Assembly: GCA_963794415.1 (NCBI GenBank)
Contig: CAWCDI010000001.1
Coordinates: 930,001 to 994,000, forward strand
DNA length: 64,000 bases
Direction of reading: 5' to 3'
Origin: CAVPTL01 sp963794415
GTDB taxonomy: Bacteria; Actinomycetota; Thermoleophilia; Gaiellales; JAICJC01
Shown here: in pieces, positions 25,391-32,791 of the stretch
Layout of the letters: each line of letters opens with the position of its first letter
Position numbering within the stretch: position 1 is the stretch's first letter
Made by a program: the position numbers and the translations under genes
Notes under the pieces: generated by a model
What the model was told of the DNA's origin: nothing
Databases searched by the model: none
Seen by the model: the letters and a program-made list of their open reading frames with translations, nothing else

Positions 25391-25401
25391 AGTGGTATAG
25401 A
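25391..25401 (+). promoter_or_regulatory. DasR/NagR-like half-operator overlapping gntR -10
   Basis: AGTGGTATAGA matches 10 of 11 bases of the left half of the HutC-type operator consensus as I remember it (AGTGGTCTAGA). It covers the TATAGA -10 at 25396-25401; TTGCAA at 25375-25380 is a possible -35 with a short 15-bp spacer. The right half is poorly conserved. Suggests autoregulation. Confidence 0.45.
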
Positions 25402-25411
25402 AGCACGCACG

Positions 25412-26155
25412 ATGGCCACCGACGCAACGCGGATCACCGCGCGGCCGGCGCCCCGCTACCGGCAGGCCGCCGATCAGCTGGCGGGGCGGATAGCAAGCGG
25501 CGAGCTCCCGGCGCACTCACAGCTGCCCAGCGAGCGGGCCGTTGCCGAGAGCTTCGGCCTCTCGCGGATGACGGCCCGGCAAGCGGTCGAGCTGCTCGTC
25601 CGGCGCGGCCTCGTGTACCGGCGGCCCGGGGCCGGCACGTTCGTCTCTCCCCCGCGCGTCGTCCACACCCTGCAGCGGCTGGCGGGCTTCTCCGAGCAGA
25701 TGCGCTCGCAGGGGATCGAGCCCGCCGGGAGGGTGCTCGATCTCGAGCTGAGCGACGACCTCGAGACCGACGTGCGCGAGGCGCTCGGCCTGCGCCGCCG
25801 CCAGCGGGCCTGGCTGGTGCGCCGCATCCGGCTGGGCGACGGCGAGCCGCTGGTGCTCGAGACGTCGTACATCCCCGACGCCGTCTGTCCCCGGCTCGGG
25901 ACTCACGACCTCGCGGGACAGTCGCTCTACGGGCTGATGGAGTCGCGCTACGGCATCGCCCCGGTGCGCGCCCACGAGACGCTCGAGCCGGCGATCCTGG
26001 AGGCGGCCGAGGCGCGGCACCTCGGCTCGCGGCCGGGAGCGCCGGCGATCCGCGTCACGCGCGCCGCCTACGTGGCGGACGGCCGCGCAGTGGAGTATGC
26101 GATCGACCTCTACCGCGGCGACCGGGCGCGGTTCGAGATCGACCTGAAGACCTGA
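25412..26155 (+). CDS. GntR-family transcriptional regulator, HutC/UTRA subfamily
   Basis: 247 aa. N-terminal winged helix-turn-helix (about 12-80: SERAVAESFGLSRMTARQAVELLVRRGLVYRRPGAGTFV, recognition helix around SRMTARQAV) and a C-terminal UTRA ligand-binding domain (about 90-240, VLETSYIPDAVCPRL). Members bind metabolites such as sugar phosphates or urocanate and repress divergent catabolic genes. It faces the amidohydrolase/importer operon across 293 bp, so that operon is the likely target. Start ATG 25412. Confidence 0.9.
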   Translation: MATDATRITARPAPRYRQAADQLAGRIASGELPAHSQLPSERAVAESFGLSRMTARQAVELLVRRGLVYRRPGAGTFVSPPRVVHTLQRLAGFSEQMRSQGIEPAGRVLDLELSDDLETDVREALGLRRRQRAWLVRRIRLGDGEPLVLETSYIPDAVCPRLGTHDLAGQSLYGLMESRYGIAPVRAHETLEPAILEAAEARHLGSRPGAPAIRVTRAAYVADGRAVEYAIDLYRGDRARFEIDLKT

Positions 26156-26164
26156 GGCGCCGGG

Positions 26165-28066
26165 CTAGAGCCGGTCGTTGGCCTCGAGGGAGAGGTCGGT
26201 GATCAGATCGGCCAGCGGGATCGCGCCGAGGTTGCCCTGGCTGCGGCGGCGCACGGAGACCGTGCCTGCCTCCACCTCGCGGTCGCCCACCACCAGGATG
26301 CACGGCGTGCGCTGGTGCTCGGCCTCGGCGATCTTGCGCCCGATCGACTCGCTCCGCACGTCGATCTCGGCCCGCAGGCCGGCCGACTTCAGCTCGCGCA
26401 CCACCTCGTTGCCGTAGTCCACGTGCCGGTCGGCCACCGCCAGCACCGTGACCTGCACGGGTGAGAGCCAGAGCGGGAACGCGCCCGCGTAGTGCTCGAT
26501 CAGGATCGCGATGAACCGCTCGAACGAGCCGAAGAGCGCGCGGTGGATCATCGCCGGGCGGTGCTCGGCGTTGTCGCTGCCGATGTAGGAGATCTCGAAG
26601 CGCTCGGGCATCTGGTAGTCGAGCTGGATCGTCCCCATCTGCCACGACCGGCCGATGGAGTCGGCCATGTGGAGGTCGATCTTGGGCCCGTAGAAGGCAC
26701 CGTCGCCCTCGTTCAGGTCGTACTCGACCCCGGCCCGCTCGAGCGCCTTTCGCAGGGCCCCCTCGGCCTCGTCCCAGAGCTCGTCCGAGCCGATCCGCTT
26801 GTCCGGGCGGGTCGAGAGCTCCATCCGCATCTCGAGCCCGAACGTGTCGTAGATGACGCGGGCGAGCTCGAGGCAGCCGATCACCTCGTCCTCGATCTGC
26901 TCGTGCGTGCAGAAGATGTGGGCGTCGTCCTGGGTGATGTGCCGCACGCGCGTGAGCCCGTGGAGCGTCCCCGAAGGCTCGTGGCGGTGCACGAGGCCCT
27001 GCTCGGAGATGCGCATCGGCAGGTCGCGGTAGCTTCGCAGCTGATCCTCGAAGATGAAGATGTGGCCGGGGCAGTTCATGGGCTTCAGCCCGAACTCGCC
27101 GTTCTCGACCTCCGTGAAGTACATGTTGTCGCGGTAGGCCTCCCAGTGCCCCGACTTCTTCCACACGTCCACGTTGAAGATGATCGGCGTGCGCACCTCC
27201 TGGTAGCCGCGCTCCAGGTTGAGCTGCCGCCAGAGGTCGCTCAGCTGGTTCCAGATGACCATGCCCTTCGGGTGCCAGAAGGGCGATCCCGGCGAGCTCT
27301 CGGAGAAATGGAACAGGTCGAGCTCGCGGCCCAGCCGCCGGTGGTCGCGCTTCTGGGCCTCCTCGATGCGCTGCAGGTAGTCGTCGAGACCTGCCTGATC
27401 GAAGAACGCCGTGCCGTAGATGCGCGTGAGCATGGGCTTCTCGGAGTCGCCGCGCCAGTAGGCGCCGGCGAGCGACTGCAGCTTGAACGCCTTGATCGGC
27501 TTGGTGGTCTGCAGGTGCGGCCCGCGGCACAGGTCTTCGAACCCGTCCTGCACGTACAGGCTGATCTCGCCTTCGGGCAGCGCCTCTACCAGCTCCAGCT
27601 TGTAGGGCTGCTCCTCGGCGGCAAAGCGCTTCACGAGCTCGCCCTTGTCAACCCCGTCCGTCCTCACGAACGCGTGCTCCGTCTTCAGGATCCTCCGCAT
27701 CTCGGCCTCGATCTTCTCGAGATCATCGGCCGACAGCGGCTGGGAGAAGCCGAAGTCGTAGTAGAACCCGTCGGCAATCGCCGGGCCGATCGCGACCTTG
27801 GTGTCGGGCCAGAGGTGCAGCACCGCCTCGGCCATCACGTGCGCCGTGGAGTGGCGCAGGACGGCGAGCGCTTCGGGGTCGCGGGCGGTGAGGATGCGAA
27901 GGGCGTCGCCGTCGTGCAGCGGCAGCCGCAGGTCGCGGACATGGCCCCCCACCTCGACCGCCACGGCGGCCTGTGCGAGGCGCGGTCCGATCGCGGCGGC
28001 GGCGTCGAGGCCGCTCGCGCCTTCGGGAAGCTCGAGCTGCGTACCGTCGGGAAGCGTGATCTTCAT
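26165..28066 (-). CDS. thrS: Threonine-tRNA ligase
   Basis: 633 aa, complete. TGS domain (1-60, MKITLPDGTQLELPEGAS), editing domain with HSTAHVMAEA (HxxxH), class II catalytic core (zinc ligands in MNCPGH, HRHEPSG and the His of NAEHRPAMIHRA), anticodon-binding domain from about 530. The start is ATG 28066, preceded by a TATGCT hexamer 7 nt upstream, so the transcript may be leaderless. No T-box leader is possible in the short gap. Confidence 0.97.
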   Translation of the reverse strand: MKITLPDGTQLELPEGASGLDAAAAIGPRLAQAAVAVEVGGHVRDLRLPLHDGDALRILTARDPEALAVLRHSTAHVMAEAVLHLWPDTKVAIGPAIADGFYYDFGFSQPLSADDLEKIEAEMRRILKTEHAFVRTDGVDKGELVKRFAAEEQPYKLELVEALPEGEISLYVQDGFEDLCRGPHLQTTKPIKAFKLQSLAGAYWRGDSEKPMLTRIYGTAFFDQAGLDDYLQRIEEAQKRDHRRLGRELDLFHFSESSPGSPFWHPKGMVIWNQLSDLWRQLNLERGYQEVRTPIIFNVDVWKKSGHWEAYRDNMYFTEVENGEFGLKPMNCPGHIFIFEDQLRSYRDLPMRISEQGLVHRHEPSGTLHGLTRVRHITQDDAHIFCTHEQIEDEVIGCLELARVIYDTFGLEMRMELSTRPDKRIGSDELWDEAEGALRKALERAGVEYDLNEGDGAFYGPKIDLHMADSIGRSWQMGTIQLDYQMPERFEISYIGSDNAEHRPAMIHRALFGSFERFIAILIEHYAGAFPLWLSPVQVTVLAVADRHVDYGNEVVRELKSAGLRAEIDVRSESIGRKIAEAEHQRTPCILVVGDREVEAGTVSVRRRSQGNLGAIPLADLITDLSLEANDRL

Positions 28067-28073
28067 GCCCCGC

Positions 28074-28079
28074 AGCATA
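28074..28079 (-). promoter_or_regulatory. -10 element of thrS
   Basis: TATGCT on the minus strand, 7 nt before ATG 28066. The divergent kinase gene has its -10 only 19 bp away. Confidence 0.45.
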
Positions 28080-28097
28080 CAAACGCGAGGCCCCTGG

Positions 28098-28103
28098 TAC
28101 CCT
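28098..28103 (+). promoter_or_regulatory. -10 element of the sensor kinase gene
   Basis: TACCCT ends 6 nt before GTG 28110. This fixes the GTG as the likely start, since no Shine-Dalgarno site is present. Confidence 0.45.
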
Positions 28104-28109
28104 CGGTGC

Positions 28110-29246
28110 GTGCAGGCGATCACGATCATCCTGGCGCTGGCGCTGCTGGCGGTCGTCGTGTACGCAGTCAGGGTCTCGATGGATCGCAGGCGGCAGGCCG
28201 AGGCGTTCGCGCGCGAGCGCCGGCTCCTGGTGCACCAGTCCGAGCTCTCGCTCGCCCTGGCCGCCCGCGAGGCGCTCTTCCTCGCGGCGCCGGGCCCCGT
28301 GCTGATGTATGCCGCAGACGGCCGGCTGGTGCGCGCGAACACCCTCGCCCGCGATCAGCCCCCGCTGGTGACCGACCCGCCCCCGCCGGAGCTCGACGAG
28401 GCGCTCGGGCGCATTCGCGAAGGCGGCCCCGCCGGCACCACAGAGCTCACCGTCTACACCCCGGAACGGCGGCGGTACGAGGCCCAGCTCCGGCCGTACG
28501 CCACCGACGATGGCCCGGGCGCGATCGCCGTGCTGGTGGACGTCTCGTCCGCCACCGACTTCCGCGAGGCACGGAGCCTGTTCTCCGCCGGCGTCTCCCA
28601 CGAGCTGCGAACGCCGCTTGCCCGGATCCTCGCGCTCACCGACACCGTGGCGCTCCCGCTCGACGAGCACGAGCGCATCGCGACCATCGACCACATCCGG
28701 GCAGAGATCGATGCGATGCGGCAGCTGATCGAGGAGATGGTCCTGCTGGTGCAGCTCGAGAGCGGCGAGCTGGGTGGCATCGGCGAGCGCGCCGATGTGG
28801 ATCGCGCGGTCGAGGAGTGCGTCGCGCGGCACGCAGCGTCCGCGGCCGCGCACGACATGCACATCGACTCGCAGACCACCCGCGGGCTGGTCGCCGCGGT
28901 CCTGCCGCGGCTGCTCGACGTCGTGCTCGACAACCTCGTGGGAAACGCGATCACCTACTCCGGCAACGGCACCACCGTGCGCGTGAGCGCTCGCGGCCTG
29001 GCCGGCGCCGTCGAGCTTGCGGTGCAGGACACGGGAGCCGGCATCCCCGAGGAGCACGTGGCCCGGGTGTTCGAGCGCTTCTACCGCGTCGAGGGCGCGC
29101 GCTCGGGGCCGGGCACGGGCCTCGGCCTCGCGATCGTGAAGCACATCGCCGAGGAGTACGGCGGCCGCGCGACGATCGAGTCCGTCGAGGGCGAGGGCAC
29201 CACCATCACGGTGGTGCTGCCTGCGCCGGCCGCCGTCAGGACGTGA
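28110..29246 (+). CDS. Sensor histidine kinase
   Basis: 378 aa. One N-terminal membrane helix (about 3-22), a PAS-like region (about 50-150), HisKA with phosphoacceptor H164 in FSAGVSHELRTPLAR, and HATPase with N box NAITYSGNG, G1 DTGAGIP and G2 GTGLGLAIVKHI. Starts at GTG 28110. The response regulator next door is on the opposite strand and the two genes overlap tail to tail by 11 bp. The architecture is like PhoR/SenX3-type kinases of actinobacteria. Confidence 0.92.
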   Translation: MQAITIILALALLAVVVYAVRVSMDRRRQAEAFARERRLLVHQSELSLALAAREALFLAAPGPVLMYAADGRLVRANTLARDQPPLVTDPPPPELDEALGRIREGGPAGTTELTVYTPERRRYEAQLRPYATDDGPGAIAVLVDVSSATDFREARSLFSAGVSHELRTPLARILALTDTVALPLDEHERIATIDHIRAEIDAMRQLIEEMVLLVQLESGELGGIGERADVDRAVEECVARHAASAAAHDMHIDSQTTRGLVAAVLPRLLDVVLDNLVGNAITYSGNGTTVRVSARGLAGAVELAVQDTGAGIPEEHVARVFERFYRVEGARSGPGTGLGLAIVKHIAEEYGGRATIESVEGEGTTITVVLPAPAAVRT

Positions 29247-29946
29247 CGGCCGCCTTCTCCATCGGCTCGAACCTGTAGCCCACGCTGTAGTGCGTCTGGA
29301 TGTAGGTGTGCGTCGAGGAGCGCCGGTCCAGCTTCTGGCGGATCTTCCGCACGCAGACATCCACGGTGCGGTCGCGATGGCGGTAGGGCATGCCCCACAC
29401 GCGCTGCTGCAGCTGGTCGCGGCTGAGTGCCCGTCCGGTTTCGGACGCTAGGACGTAGAGCAGCCTGAACTCGGTGCGCGTGAGCCCCGCGTCCTCGCCG
29501 TCGAGGATCGCCTGGTGCAGGTCGGGATCGATCATGAGGCCCGGCACGTCGATCTTCACGGGGCGCGCCGCCTCGGGGCTGGTGCCGGCCCGCCGGAGCG
29601 ACGCCTGCACCCGCGCGACCAGCTCCCGCATGCCGAAGGGCTTTGCGAGGTAGTCGTCGCCGCCGATGCCGAGCGCATGCACCTTGTCGTGCTCGGATGC
29701 CCGCGCGCTCACGTTGATGATCGGCATGGTGATGCCCTCCGAGCGGAGCGCCTCGGTGATGCGCCATCCGTCGATGCCGGGGAGCATCAGATCGACCACA
29801 GCCAGATCGGGACGCTCGAAGCGCATCTTGCGAAGCGCCTTGTCGCCGTCGTCAACGACCTCGACGTCCATCCCGGCGCGTCGCAGGTGCGTCGCCATGG
29901 CGTTGGCGATGACTGGGTCGTCCTCGGCGATGAGTACTCTCGGCAT
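29236..29946 (-). CDS. OmpR/PhoB-family response regulator
   Basis: 236 aa. Receiver domain with acidic pocket EDD (8-10), phospho-acceptor D52 in VVDLMLPG and KPF lysine; C-terminal winged-helix domain (about 140-230, LTRTEFRLLYVLASETGRALSRDQL, RTVDVCVRKIRQKL). Start ATG 29946, TAGGCT ending 8 nt upstream. Probably the partner of the convergent kinase, which is unusual because partners normally share an operon. Confidence 0.93.
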   Translation of the reverse strand: MPRVLIAEDDPVIANAMATHLRRAGMDVEVVDDGDKALRKMRFERPDLAVVDLMLPGIDGWRITEALRSEGITMPIINVSARASEHDKVHALGIGGDDYLAKPFGMRELVARVQASLRRAGTSPEAARPVKIDVPGLMIDPDLHQAILDGEDAGLTRTEFRLLYVLASETGRALSRDQLQQRVWGMPYRHRDRTVDVCVRKIRQKLDRRSSTHTYIQTHYSVGYRFEPMEKAAVTS

Positions 29947-29954
29947 CGCTCCCA

Positions 29955-29960
29955 AGCCTA
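29955..29960 (-). promoter_or_regulatory. -10 element of the response regulator
   Basis: TAGGCT on the minus strand, 8 nt before ATG 29946; TTGCGA lies 16 nt upstream as a fair -35. Confidence 0.5.
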
Positions 29961-30012
29961 CCGACCTTGTGGCGAATCGCAAAGCACCTACCGAGGCCGC
30001 CCCGGACGGGTT

Positions 30013-30042
30013 AAAAGGATTCGCCGCTGCGGCTTGCCTTTT
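30013..30042. terminator. Bidirectional terminator-like hairpin
   Basis: AAAAGG (30013-30018) pairs with CCTTTT (30037-30042) around an inner GCC/GGC stem. It would end minus-strand transcription of the NUDIX unit before the regulator gene. Confidence 0.45.
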
Positions 30043-30187
30043 GTCCGCCGGCCGAAAGGATTTTCGAGTCGCCCCTACGATCCCTCCGCCCGGTTTCAAC
30101 CTACTCGGCTGCCCTCAGCGGCGCAAAAAGGACAGTACGCCTCAGCCGGGGGCAGTGCAAGGGTCTCCAAACAGAAATATCCGCTGT

Positions 30188-30622
30188 TTACGACAAATTC
30201 GCGCGATCGAGGATATCCCCGTCGCGCGGATAGGTGAGGAGCGCCCGCACCTGCCCCGGATCCAGCCAGCGCACCTCATCCACATCGTCGGCCGGTGCGC
30301 GGGTCTCGGAGACCGCGTGCATCAGATACCAGCGCACGGTCTTCGGCCGGCCGTCGGGAAGCGCGTACTCGAACGTCCCGAGGTCGGCGTCGATCTGCGC
30401 GGCCCAGCCGGTCTCCTCCTCCACCTCGCGAACCGCGGCCGCGGCATCGTCCTCCCCCGCCTCCAGCTTGCCCTTCGGCAGCGTCCAGTCCTGGCGCTTC
30501 TCGCGCCAGACGACGGCGATCAGCCCGTCGCGCACCACCACGCCGCCCGCCGCCCGGACGAGGTCAGCTTGCGTGGCGCCGTGCCGAGACAATGCCGGCC
30601 ATCCAGAACACGAGCCCGACAC
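30188..30622 (-). CDS. NUDIX hydrolase
   Basis: 144 aa (longest form). NUDIX box GKLEAGEDDAAAAVREVEEETGW fits Gx5Ex7REUxEExGU, with catalytic glutamates EVEEE. The substrate is probably a nucleoside diphosphate derivative; this MutT-like group often acts on diadenosine polyphosphates or oxidised nucleotides. The start is uncertain: GTG 30622 gives the longest frame, but TTG 30592 leaves a more usual N-terminus before AAGGVVV. Overlaps the upstream membrane-protein gene. Confidence 0.85.
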   Translation of the reverse strand: MSGSCSGWPALSRHGATQADLVRAAGGVVVRDGLIAVVWREKRQDWTLPKGKLEAGEDDAAAAVREVEEETGWAAQIDADLGTFEYALPDGRPKTVRWYLMHAVSETRAPADDVDEVRWLDPGQVRALLTYPRDGDILDRANLS

Positions 30623-31019
30623 CGCCGACGAGCAGCAGCACGAAGCCCGAGAATCCCCACAGGAGGCCGCGGCTGCCGCCGATCACGATGCCGAACACGA
30701 TCATCGTGATGCCGAGCACGCCGAGCGCCTGGGTGGCGACGAACGGCCCGGGCAGGCCCGCGGGAGTGATCGCGGGAGCGTTTCGGGTGAGCCGGCTGGG
30801 GTCGTTGGTGTCCTCCCGGCGGCCGCGCGACGCGAAGGCCAGGATGCCGCCGAAGATGGCGACGAAGTAGATCACCTGCGACCAGAAGTCACCGACCCAG
30901 TCGATGAGGTAGGTGAAGATGATGATGAGGACGACGGCTGCGACGGTGCCGGCCACCGCGAGGGTGACCGAGGTTGGCCAGTCGTAGAGCGGTTTCCGCT
31001 TGGCAGGTTGTTCAGCCAC
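30564..31019 (-). CDS. Multi-pass membrane protein, unknown function
   Basis: 151 aa, about four hydrophobic segments (near 16-38, 45-62, 93-113 and 116-140) and a short basic N-terminus. No motif recognised. GTG start at 31019 with TAATCT 6 nt upstream. Co-transcribed with the NUDIX gene, whose 5' end it overlaps. Confidence 0.7.
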   Translation of the reverse strand: MAEQPAKRKPLYDWPTSVTLAVAGTVAAVVLIIIFTYLIDWVGDFWSQVIYFVAIFGGILAFASRGRREDTNDPSRLTRNAPAITPAGLPGPFVATQALGVLGITMIVFGIVIGGSRGLLWGFSGFVLLLVGGVGLVFWMAGIVSARRHAS

Positions 31020-31025
31020 GGCGGC

Positions 31026-31031
31026 AGATTA
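31026..31031 (-). promoter_or_regulatory. -10 element of the 31019 membrane-protein/NUDIX unit
   Basis: TAATCT on the minus strand, 6 nt before the GTG at 31019. Confidence 0.45.
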
Positions 31032-31064
31032 CACATCCGCGCGGATGCGCTGCGGCGTTGTCGC

Positions 31065-31070
31065 TAAGGT
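31065..31070 (+). promoter_or_regulatory. -10 element of ndh
   Basis: TAAGGT ends 6 nt before ATG 31077, with no ribosome-binding site. Confidence 0.45.
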
Positions 31071-31076
31071 GGCCCC

Positions 31077-32396
31077 ATGCCGCGCCATCGCGTTGTCATC
31101 CTCGGAGCCGGGTTCGCCGGGAGCTACGTCGCGCGGAGCCTCGGCAAGCACCACGACCGGGTCGAGGTGACCCTCGTCGACCCGCGCAACTACATGATCT
31201 ACACGCCGCTCCTGCCCGAGGCCGCGTCGGGCACCGTGGAGCCGCGGCACGCGGTGGTGCCGGTACGGGTGATGTGCCCCCGCGCACGGCTCGTCGTGGG
31301 GCACGCGGCGGCCGTGGACACCGAGGCGCGCACCGTCTCTGTCGACACCATCGCCGGCGACCGCAGCGAGCTGCCCTACGACTCGCTGGTGGTGGCGCTC
31401 GGCGCGATCTCCCGGACGCTTCCCATCGACGGGCTCGTCGAACACGCGATCGGCTTCAAGACGCTGGCCGAGGCGATCCGCCTGCGAAACCACGTCCTGG
31501 AGCAGCTCGAGCACGCCTCGGCGGCGCACACCGACGAGGAGCGGCAGAAGCACCTCACGTTCGTGTTCGTGGGCGGCGGATATGCCGGCGTCGAGGCGCT
31601 CGCCGAGCTCGAGGATCTGGTCTCGGACGCCATCGTGCGCTACCCGGAGCTGCGCCGCCTGCCGCGGCGGTGGATCATGGTCGAGGCGGCCGAGAGGATC
31701 CTCGCGGAGCTCCCGCCGGGCCTCGCCGCCTACGCCACCAGGCAGCTCGAGCTGCGCGGCATCGAGGTGCACACCACCACGACGCTCACGGCCGTAGATG
31801 ACGACAGCGCCACGCTCTCGACCGGCGAGACGGTGCCGACGCGTACGGTCGTGTGGACGGCCGGCGTGCGGCCCAACCCGCTCGTTGCAGAGATCGGCGT
31901 GGCGACCACCGACTCGGGCAGGCTCGAGGTCGACGGTCACCTGCGGGTGCGCGGCCGGCGCGACATGTGGGGCCTCGGCGACGCGGCGTCGGTGCCCAAC
32001 CCGGCCACCCCCGGGGTGTTCGACCCGCCCACCTGCCAGCACGCGCTTCGCCAGGCGCGCCGGCTCTCTGCAAACCTCATGGCATCGCTCGACGGGAAGC
32101 CGGAGAAGGTGTACCGCTACAGGATGCTGGGCCAGGTCGCGACGCTCGGCCAGCACAAGGGCGTCGCCGAGGTGTTCGGCGTTCATCTGCGCGGCTGGCC
32201 GGGCTGGTGGTTCACCCGCAGCTACCACCTCTACCAGCTGCCGCTCACCTCCCGCAAGCTCCGCGTCATGTCCGACTGGACGGTGGGCCTCTTCTTCCGC
32301 CGTGACGTCGTCGAGCTGGGCACCATCGGCCAGGACTCGCGGCTGCCCGACCCTGCGGTTAGGCCCGCGGGTCGAGCCGCTCCACCAGCCGCTTGA
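31077..32396 (+). CDS. ndh: Type II NADH dehydrogenase (NDH-2)
   Basis: 439 aa FAD enzyme that passes electrons from NADH to the quinone pool without pumping protons; it attaches to the inner face of the membrane. FAD motif GAGFAGSYVA (10-19), NADH motif VGGGYAGVEALAEL, second FAD motif WGLGDAASVPN, and C-terminal amphipathic segment GWPGWWFTRSYHLYQLP likely for membrane contact. Other pyridine-nucleotide-disulfide oxidoreductases are less likely because the quinone-site segment TCQHALRQARRL is present. Confidence 0.9.
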   Translation: MPRHRVVILGAGFAGSYVARSLGKHHDRVEVTLVDPRNYMIYTPLLPEAASGTVEPRHAVVPVRVMCPRARLVVGHAAAVDTEARTVSVDTIAGDRSELPYDSLVVALGAISRTLPIDGLVEHAIGFKTLAEAIRLRNHVLEQLEHASAAHTDEERQKHLTFVFVGGGYAGVEALAELEDLVSDAIVRYPELRRLPRRWIMVEAAERILAELPPGLAAYATRQLELRGIEVHTTTTLTAVDDDSATLSTGETVPTRTVVWTAGVRPNPLVAEIGVATTDSGRLEVDGHLRVRGRRDMWGLGDAASVPNPATPGVFDPPTCQHALRQARRLSANLMASLDGKPEKVYRYRMLGQVATLGQHKGVAEVFGVHLRGWPGWWFTRSYHLYQLPLTSRKLRVMSDWTVGLFFRRDVVELGTIGQDSRLPDPAVRPAGRAAPPAA

Positions 32397-32709
32397 GCGG
32401 GTCGGCGATGCGCTCGGTGGGCGCGTCGTCGCAGAGCTCGCCGAGGAACGTCGCGAGCCGGGCGGTCTGGCGGTCGTCGAGCGCGACGACGCTGGTGATG
32501 CGGCCCTCCTCGTCATACACGCTCAGGCGGGTGTGCGGCGGGCCGATCTCGGGATCGAAGTAGCGCGATACGCGCAGGCCCCGGCCCGGTGCATCCACGT
32601 CGGGGTGCGGCGGGAAGTGCGCCACCGCCTTACCGGTCTGCGCGGTCGCACACCACGGGCAGTACCGGTACTCCCGGCTGAGTTGCCCACCACAATGGCT
32701 GCAGTTCAC
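32359..32709 (-). CDS. Small zinc-ribbon protein
   Basis: 116 aa. The N-terminus starts directly in a zinc ribbon, CSHC-x13-CPWC, followed by an acidic domain of unknown function. GTG 32709 is chosen as start because GAGGAGG lies 5 nt upstream; upstream ATGs at 32730 and 32742 are in frame but badly placed for that site. The 3' end overlaps ndh on the other strand by 38 bp. Confidence 0.7.
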   Translation of the reverse strand: MNCSHCGGQLSREYRYCPWCATAQTGKAVAHFPPHPDVDAPGRGLRVSRYFDPEIGPPHTRLSVYDEEGRITSVVALDDRQTARLATFLGELCDDAPTERIADPLKRLVERLDPRA

Positions 32710-32782
32710 GGCGACCTCCTCGGCGACCATCCCAGCGTACATCGCCGGCGGCCCCCGATCCAGGCCCGGGATCCGGCCGTCC

Positions 32783-32788
32783 TACACT
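32783..32788 (+). promoter_or_regulatory. -10 element of the FG-GAP protein gene
   Basis: TACACT ends 3 nt before ATG 32792 and 6 nt before ATG 32795; the second fits the leaderless spacing seen elsewhere in the window. Confidence 0.4.
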
Positions 32789-32791
32789 GGG

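Larger units (their letters stand above)
25119..25411. promoter_or_regulatory. Divergent control region between the amidohydrolase operon and gntR
   Basis: 293 bp without a gene. It holds the gntR promoter at its right end, a DasR-like half-site over that promoter, and a dyad at 25280-25298. The minus-strand operon promoter could not be placed with confidence. Confidence 0.55.
29947..30187. other. Intergenic region, relatively A/T-rich, with hairpins
   Basis: 241 bp without an ORF. Contains the RR promoter at the left end, a terminator-like hairpin at 30013-30042, three AAAAGGA-like tracts (near 30013, 30055 and 30125), a hairpin candidate around 30120-30155, and a short AT-rich stem that covers the NUDIX stop codon. 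No known RNA family recognised. Confidence 0.4.

Noticed and set aside
28067..28109. T-box riboswitch upstream of thrS
   Set aside because: Only 43 bp separate thrS from the divergent kinase gene, and both seem leaderless; no room for a T-box.
26492..29278. A 928-codon open frame on + opposite thrS
   Set aside because: Arg/Ala/Leu/Val-rich artefact of very GC-rich DNA; the minus strand carries a complete thrS with all family motifs.
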